This document shows, in pieces, positions 59,995 through 64,000 of a DNA stretch of 64,000 bases (position 1 is its first letter; the number at the start of each line of letters is the position of its first letter). Both the position numbers and the translations under genes were made by a program. The notes under the pieces were generated by a model. The model was not told the DNA's origin, ran no database searches, and was given only the letters and a program-made list of their open reading frames with translations. The stretch spans positions 1-64,000 of the forward strand of contig NZ_JAGGPS010000016.1 in NCBI RefSeq assembly GCF_018613725.1. Reading direction: 5' to 3'. The DNA comes from Hymenobacter sp. ISL-91. GTDB lineage: Bacteria; Bacteroidota; Bacteroidia; Cytophagales; Hymenobacteraceae.

Positions 59995-60561
59995 TTAGCC
60001 CAGCCGGCGCTGCAATAGGCCATCAACTACTGCAAACAGCTTGCTCGGCGGGTAGGTGCGCCAGGGCAGGTCGTCGAGTTGGCCGCCAAAGTTGAGGTAG
60101 GAGTCGATATTGTACTGGCGCATTTCGCGGCTCACGTGCTCCTGGAAGTTCACGGCCGCAATCCAGCCGTCTTCCACGTCCTCAAACCACTCCTCGTAGT
60201 AGTCATCCTCTGAGCCGTGGAAATTGAACACGTTTTCGCCGATTAGGATGAATTTGCGGATGCCCTCGTGCGTCATCAGGTCGATGATGTTGCGCTTGAG
60301 TTCCATCACGTCGTTCTCAATGGCGTCGTTCCACTCGCCGATGAACTCGATAATGGCCGCGCCTAGCTCATAATCCACGAACAGAATCTTCAGAAACAGC
60401 GTGTCCGACCCCAGGCTGTCCCACTGCGGATGGATGTAGTAACCGTAGATGGTGTTGACGTAGGAATCGAGGCTGTTTTCGGCTTCGTGCAGCGGCGAGA
60501 GCGGGTCCTCGGAGGCTGAGTACTGGTCCAGCCAAGCGTAGTGGGGCTCAATGGTGTGCAT
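59995..60561 (-). CDS. Conserved hypothetical protein
   Basis: A 188-residue cytosolic protein, acidic and aromatic: MHTIEPHYAWLDQYSASEDPLSPLH, SYVNTIYGYYIHPQWDSLGSDTLFLKILFVDYELGAAIIEFIG, then MELKRNIIDLMTHEGIRKFILIGENVFNFHGSEDDYYEEWFEDVEDGW. The mixed alpha/beta pattern resembles an orphan protein seen in Cytophagales, but I cannot name a family. No signal peptide or membrane segment. It ends at a family A palindrome and lies 81 bases from the small membrane protein gene. Confidence 0.7.
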   Translation of the reverse strand: MHTIEPHYAWLDQYSASEDPLSPLHEAENSLDSYVNTIYGYYIHPQWDSLGSDTLFLKILFVDYELGAAIIEFIGEWNDAIENDVMELKRNIIDLMTHEGIRKFILIGENVFNFHGSEDDYYEEWFEDVEDGWIAAVNFQEHVSREMRQYNIDSYLNFGGQLDDLPWRTYPPSKLFAVVDGLLQRRLG

Positions 60562-60642
60562 AGGGAATAGCTTCAGCTTGCAGAGTCGTTAGAACAGTGC
60601 CTGCCCTTGGTTTTGTTCGAGAGGCTAAGTATATCTAGTAAC

Positions 60643-60912
60643 TCAATACAGACCCAGCCATACTCGCACTACCGTGAACAACAATCCTGGTATCGCCATC
60701 AGCAATGCTAAGACTGCAGTTAGCCAAAGTCTCCGCCGAACGGCCAGAACAGCCGCGATAAGTAGTAAAAACCCAATCGAGCCAGTGAAGGGCACTGATC
60801 CCATCATTGTTAACAGCCCTTCACCGCTATGGATTAGCAGCGCGTATAGGCCAAACTGAATTAGAATTAGAACCCAAGTTGATATCCTGATTGCTCGACT
60901 GGATAGGGGCAT
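60643..60912 (-). CDS. Small membrane protein downstream of murQ
   Basis: An 89-residue protein with three hydrophobic segments (about 10-26, 40-57 and 62-85) and short basic turns (VRRRLW). No family is recognised. Its ATG lies one base after the murQ stop on the same strand, so it is probably translated from the murQ mRNA. The coding DNA is slightly AT-richer than its neighbours. Confidence 0.6.
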   Translation of the reverse strand: MPLSSRAIRISTWVLILIQFGLYALLIHSGEGLLTMMGSVPFTGSIGFLLLIAAVLAVRRRLWLTAVLALLMAIPGLLFTVVRVWLGLY

Positions 60913-60913
60913 A

Positions 60914-61717
60914 TCAATGCCCGCTATACGCCGCCAGCGCCGCCCGCACCGAGCCGTGCAGCTCCAGCAGCTCAGCGGCTTTGGATTGCTCCAGGCCCAA
61001 CTCCTCCATCAGCATCCGCTCGCCGCGGTCCACGAGTTTGGCGTTGCTGAGCTGCATATCCACCATTTTGTTGCCCTTCACGCGACCCAGCCGAATAAAA
61101 GTGGCCGTAGTAAGCATGTTGAGAGCCAGCTTCTGGCCGGTGCCAGCTTTGAGGCGGGTGCTGCCCGTCACAAACTCAGGGCCGGTTACCACTTCCACCG
61201 GAAACTCAGCCGCCGCCGCCACCGCCGAACCGGCGTTGCACACGATGCAGCCGGTGGCCAGCCCGTGCTGCCGGGCCTGCTCCAGTCCGCCAATCACGTA
61301 GGGCGTGCGGCCTGAGGCGGCAATGCCCACCACAATGTCCTTGGCGGTGATGTCATAGGCCTGCAAGTCCTGCCAGGCCTGCTCGGCGTCGTCCTCCGCG
61401 TTTTCAACCGCTTTGCGGATAGCCGTGTCGCCGCCCGCAATAAGGCCGATAACCACGCCATGGGGCACGCCAAACGTAGGCGGGCACTCCGAGGCATCGA
61501 GCACCCCAAGTCGGCCGCTGGTGCCCGCTCCGATGTAAAATAGCCGCCCGCCCGCCGCCAGCCGGGCCACGGTAGCTTCTACCAAGGCCTCCAGTTGCGG
61601 CAGGGCGCGGGCCACGGCCTGCGGTACCGTTTGGTCGAGTTGGTTCATGCTGGCCAGCAACTCGGCGGTGGGCAGCGTTTCGAGGTGGTTGAATTCGGAG
61701 GGGCTTTCGGTCGTCAT
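60914..61717 (-). CDS. murQ: N-acetylmuramic acid 6-phosphate etherase
   Basis: A 267-residue SIS-fold enzyme splitting the lactyl ether of MurNAc 6-phosphate, giving GlcNAc 6-phosphate and D-lactate in peptidoglycan recycling. Signatures are RLFYIGAGTSGRLGVLDASECPPTFG, IAGGDTAIRKAVENAEDDAEQAW with the catalytic Glu region, VVGIAASGRTPYVIGGLE and KAGTGQKLALNMLTTATFIRLGRV. It lacks the C-terminal UBA-like extension of longer homologues but is complete. No MurNAc transporter or anhMurNAc kinase gene is adjacent. Confidence 0.93.
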   Translation of the reverse strand: MTTESPSEFNHLETLPTAELLASMNQLDQTVPQAVARALPQLEALVEATVARLAAGGRLFYIGAGTSGRLGVLDASECPPTFGVPHGVVIGLIAGGDTAIRKAVENAEDDAEQAWQDLQAYDITAKDIVVGIAASGRTPYVIGGLEQARQHGLATGCIVCNAGSAVAAAAEFPVEVVTGPEFVTGSTRLKAGTGQKLALNMLTTATFIRLGRVKGNKMVDMQLSNAKLVDRGERMLMEELGLEQSKAAELLELHGSVRAALAAYSGH

Positions 61718-61796
61718 CGGGCAGAGGGATAGGAGGAATAAGCAATACTACAGAAGCGGCGCGAAGTTGCCTTGTGGCGCGGCGCTAGTCCACCAC

Positions 61797-62084
61797 CTAT
61801 GCCAACCGGCCAATCACCGGAAACCGGTCGAAAACGGTGGGTAAGTGAGGTGCCTGAGCCATTTCGGCCGTTAGATCCTGCCCGGCCCAGTGCTCGTAGT
61901 GGTTGCCGCGCTTCCACAGGCGCGAGCGGCTCACATCGTAAATCAGCCCCTGGAAGGCCACCCAGATTTCGTCGCGGTCCTGCCCATTGCGCAAAGCCAG
62001 TTGCCCGCGGGAGTAAAAGGGCTGATCCGATACCGGCTGTCCATTACCTGTAATCGGTTCAAAATCGGCTTCTGAGCTATCCAT
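61797..62084 (-). CDS. Cytochrome b5-like haem/steroid-binding domain protein
   Basis: A 95-residue single-domain protein. FYSRGQLALRNGQDRDEIWVAFQGLIYDVSRSRLWKRGNHYEHWAGQDLT is the cytochrome-b5-like heme/steroid-binding signature in a compact bacterial form. The histidine of NHYEHWAG and a later His in QAPHLP are candidate haem ligands. No signal or membrane anchor. It lies 27 bases after the arginase-fold gene on the same strand. Electron transfer or ligand binding is inferred from the family only. Confidence 0.78.
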   Translation of the reverse strand: MDSSEADFEPITGNGQPVSDQPFYSRGQLALRNGQDRDEIWVAFQGLIYDVSRSRLWKRGNHYEHWAGQDLTAEMAQAPHLPTVFDRFPVIGRLA

Positions 62085-62111
62085 TTTTAACTTTTGATTC
62101 TCAACCCCAAC

Positions 62112-63320
62112 TTACCCCAGCAAGGCCTGCGTAAGAATCCAACGGTGGGGCACGTCGCCCTGGGCAGCGCGCAGGTAGTCCTGGTAGCTGCAGGGCACAA
62201 TGCGGCGGGCGTTGCCGGTCAGGTTCACCACTTCCATCCACCAGCGGTCCGTCTGGCGCGACTTATAGAACACGATACGGTCGGGGCCATCTTCTTCCTC
62301 CTCGTCGGTAGGCCCGCCGGGGTGCGACGGGGCATAACGGGCGGGGCCGTGCAGACCGGCGGCGTAGCGTAGGAAGGTGGGCCCGCGGAAGTCGGTTTCG
62401 CGGCGGCGGTAATAGTAGCCTTCCACAAAATACCACAGCATAGTGGCCTGTACCATAGCGGCCAGCCCGTGCGGGTCGTTATCGGGGCGGTAGCCGTAGA
62501 GGCCGAACGACGTGAGTTGGTCGTTGCAGCCGGCGTACCAGGCCAGCTTGGCGGCCTCCTCGTTGGTGAGGCCGAACGGGTTGGCCGGCTGGTAGCCCGG
62601 CGCATCTTGCCAGCGCACGGCGGCCATATCGAAGCTCACGAAATCGGCCTGGCGCAGCAGCGGCTCGGCCTGCCGGATATCGTCGCGGATCTGGCCTACG
62701 CGCAGAGTCTCGAAGTGCAGCTTTTCGAGGGCCGCCAGCACATCGGGAGCCACCAAGTACTGCTGGTGGGCCAGTTGGGCGAAGTTGAACAGGAAGCTGG
62801 GCGCGTGCAGCAGCATGCGGCGCAGGTGCGTGTCTTCGGGCGCGGCACTGGTATCGGGCTCGGCCATATCCACGCGGGCGTCCACGGTGGCGAAGCTCAC
62901 GGCGCGCTCTAGGGTTTCGTAAGCCAGAAACTGGCCGTAATCGAGGTCGTGAGAGCCGCCCAGCAGGATGGCTACGGTACCTTGTTCGAGCAGGGCGGCA
63001 ATAATTTCGCGCAGCCGCTGGTAGCTGTCTTCGAGGGTAAGGCCGGGGCGCAGGTTGCCCAAATCGGCCAAGCGGCAGGGGCTACTGCCTTTCTGTAGCT
63101 GGTAAAGCTGGCGGCGCACGGCGTTGGCGCCGTGGCCGGCTGGTTCGCCGGCCGCACTGCCGCGCCACTCATCTAGGCCAATCAGGGCCAGGTCGGCGGC
63201 GCGCCAATCGGGGAAGGTGCCACCGGTAAAAGCCGACAGGGCCCCGGCCAGCACGGTAGCCGGCGCACCGGCCGGCACAAGCTCTTCGGGCAGCGGATCG
63301 AAAAAGATAGCCAGATTCAT
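62112..63320 (-). CDS. Arginase/formimidoylglutamase-fold protein with incomplete metal site
   Basis: A 402-residue protein of the ureohydrolase fold. The three metal motifs are present in altered form: GGSHD at 121-125 in place of GGDHS, DARVD at 147-151 in place of DAHxD, and SFDMAAVRW from 229 in place of SFDxDxxDP. So at least one His and one Asp ligand of the usual dimanganese site are replaced, by Arg and Ala. The C terminus (FYKSRQTDRWWMEVVNL) is an extension. It belongs to a Bacteroidota group often labelled formimidoylglutamase. Catalysis is doubtful. It leads a possible operon with the b5-like and murQ genes. Confidence 0.8.
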   Translation of the reverse strand: MNLAIFFDPLPEELVPAGAPATVLAGALSAFTGGTFPDWRAADLALIGLDEWRGSAAGEPAGHGANAVRRQLYQLQKGSSPCRLADLGNLRPGLTLEDSYQRLREIIAALLEQGTVAILLGGSHDLDYGQFLAYETLERAVSFATVDARVDMAEPDTSAAPEDTHLRRMLLHAPSFLFNFAQLAHQQYLVAPDVLAALEKLHFETLRVGQIRDDIRQAEPLLRQADFVSFDMAAVRWQDAPGYQPANPFGLTNEEAAKLAWYAGCNDQLTSFGLYGYRPDNDPHGLAAMVQATMLWYFVEGYYYRRRETDFRGPTFLRYAAGLHGPARYAPSHPGGPTDEEEEDGPDRIVFYKSRQTDRWWMEVVNLTGNARRIVPCSYQDYLRAAQGDVPHRWILTQALLG

Positions 63321-63342
63321 CGGGCGCGGAAGGGACGTTGGA

Positions 63343-63350
63343 CAAAGCTA
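63343..63350 (-). promoter_or_regulatory. Bacteroidota -7 element for the arginase-fold gene
   Basis: The minus strand reads TAGCTTTG, a perfect TAnnTTTG match, 22 bases before the ATG at 63320. No convincing -33 box. Confidence 0.5.
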
Positions 63351-63516
63351 CGCAAAAGCCTGCCACGCGCCGTGTGGTTTTTAGGCCCGTATGGCGGAGG
63401 TTTACAGAAAAAAAGCAGTTATTTAAGGTGCCTTATACCCTGGTCGGAGCCAACGCGCTGCCGCTTTGCACTTGCCTTTCTCTCTTCCACTCCCATCCTC
63501 GCACAGTTTGTTGCCC

Positions 63517-64000
63517 ATGGAAATTAGCCGCACGTTCGATATTCTGCCCCGTCTGCAGCAGAAGTACAATAAAGCCGACTGTCTGGCTGCCAAAATAGAT
63601 GGCCGCTACCAGCCCATGAGTACCGACGAAGTGGTGCGGCAGGTGAACGAAGCCAGCTTGGGCCTGCGTGCGCTCGGTATCGGCAAGGATGATAAAGTGG
63701 CCCTGATTTCGCTGAACCGGCCTGAGTGGATGATTGCCGACTTCGCTATTGCCCAACTCGGGGCCGTGAGCGTGCCTATGTACCCCACCATCACCACCGA
63801 AGACTACAAGTTCATTTTCGCCGATGCCGGGGTGAAGGCCGTGCTGGTGTCCGACCAGAAGCTGCTCGACAAGGTGACCGAGGCCATTGAAGGCCTCGAT
63901 GTGCCAGCTGAAAACGTGTTCAGCTTCGATAAGCTCGATGGTGCGCGCCACTTCGACGAACTGCTTGGAATGGGCCAGAAAGGCAACCCCGCCGACCTGG
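63517..64000 (+). CDS. Long-chain fatty acid--CoA ligase, N-terminal part (runs off window)
   Basis: The open frame from the ATG at 63517 continues to the window end with no stop, giving 161 residues: MEISRTFDILPRLQQKYNKA, DEVVRQVNEASLGLRALGIGKDDKVALISLNRPEWMIADFAIAQLGAVSVPMYPTITTEDYKFIFADAGVKAVLVSDQKLLDK. This is the N-terminal substrate-side region of AMP-forming acyl-CoA synthetases of the FadD15/FAA type. The P-loop and AMP-binding motifs lie beyond the window. It activates fatty acids to acyl-CoA. It is divergent from the arginase-fold gene. Confidence 0.85.
   Translation, partial: MEISRTFDILPRLQQKYNKADCLAAKIDGRYQPMSTDEVVRQVNEASLGLRALGIGKDDKVALISLNRPEWMIADFAIAQLGAVSVPMYPTITTEDYKFIFADAGVKAVLVSDQKLLDKVTEAIEGLDVPAENVFSFDKLDGARHFDELLGMGQKGNPADL

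Noticed and set aside
1..64000. Search for a defence system, prophage, IS element, tRNA or rRNA
   Set aside because: I saw no integrase, transposase, Cas, restriction or toxin-antitoxin signature and no convincing tRNA-like sequence by eye; a tRNAscan or covariance-model run could still find a missed small RNA.

Overview
The window looks like ordinary chromosome of a GC-rich Bacteroidota bacterium, most likely of the order Cytophagales and Hymenobacter-like. This is inferred from the family content (DUF5686, DUF6089, a MurF-Alr fusion, two ExbD and two TonB in one locus, BamA followed by two OmpH/Skp genes) and from upstream motifs matching the Bacteroidota promoter consensus TTTG / TAnnTTTG. 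I see no rRNA or tRNA gene, no insertion sequence, no prophage, no CRISPR array and no recognisable defence island. No stretch longer than about 300 bases lacks a gene. Layout: 0-5 kb holds a DUF5686 outer-membrane protein and two ferritin-like proteins, one a Tat-type lipoprotein. 5-12.3 kb holds recX, a DUF4230 protein, a GT-C-like membrane protein, a D-cysteine desulfhydrase/ACC deaminase homologue, a lipoprotein bracketed by repeat arms, and a YfhO-type membrane protein. 12.3-19.5 kb holds murF-alr, an OmpA lipoprotein, a carboxypeptidase-regulatory-domain protein and feoAB. 19.5-26.8 kb is mostly on the minus strand: an RsmI-like methylase, a hydrolase, a TPR histidine kinase, and selD-mnmH-pdxJ. 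26.9-40.7 kb is mostly on the plus strand: yqeY, cvpA, pabA/trpG, a hydrolase, a CBS protein, a BamA/TamA-like protein, nadK, two DUF6089 proteins, uppS, bamA, two skp-like genes and an RluA-type pseudouridine synthase. This is the conserved Bacteroidota envelope-assembly neighbourhood. 40.8-48 kb is a minus-strand energy-transduction block: exbB, two exbD and tonB, then a second tonB, a small membrane protein, a PstS-like lipoprotein and a TPR protein. 48-64 kb holds mazG, glmM, a cysteine desulfurase, two DUF2157-type membrane proteins, a PRC-barrel protein, hemH, era, der, a small repetitive lipoprotein, murQ, a cytochrome-b5-like protein, an arginase-fold protein and the start of an acyl-CoA synthetase. 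Functional themes: cell-wall precursor synthesis and recycling (MurF-Alr, GlmM, UppS, MurQ), outer-membrane biogenesis (BamA, Skp), TonB energisation, iron and haem (FeoAB, ferrochelatase, ferritin-like proteins), selenium modification of tRNA (SelD, MnmH) and ribosome-associated GTPases (Era, Der). The most notable unexplained structure is a dense set of dispersed palindromic repeats in intergenic space. One GC-rich family occurs four times, each directly at the 3' end of a minus-strand gene. A second group shares a TGAGCG/AGCGAAG core. There are also a long AGCTAATAGCT inverted repeat, a TTAGG/CCTAA block and a 68-bp perfect palindrome. Several genes have a perfect TAnnTTTG box only 4-6 bases before the start codon, which suggests leaderless or near-leaderless mRNAs. 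I did not find a clearly new multi-gene system, and the findings are scored accordingly.
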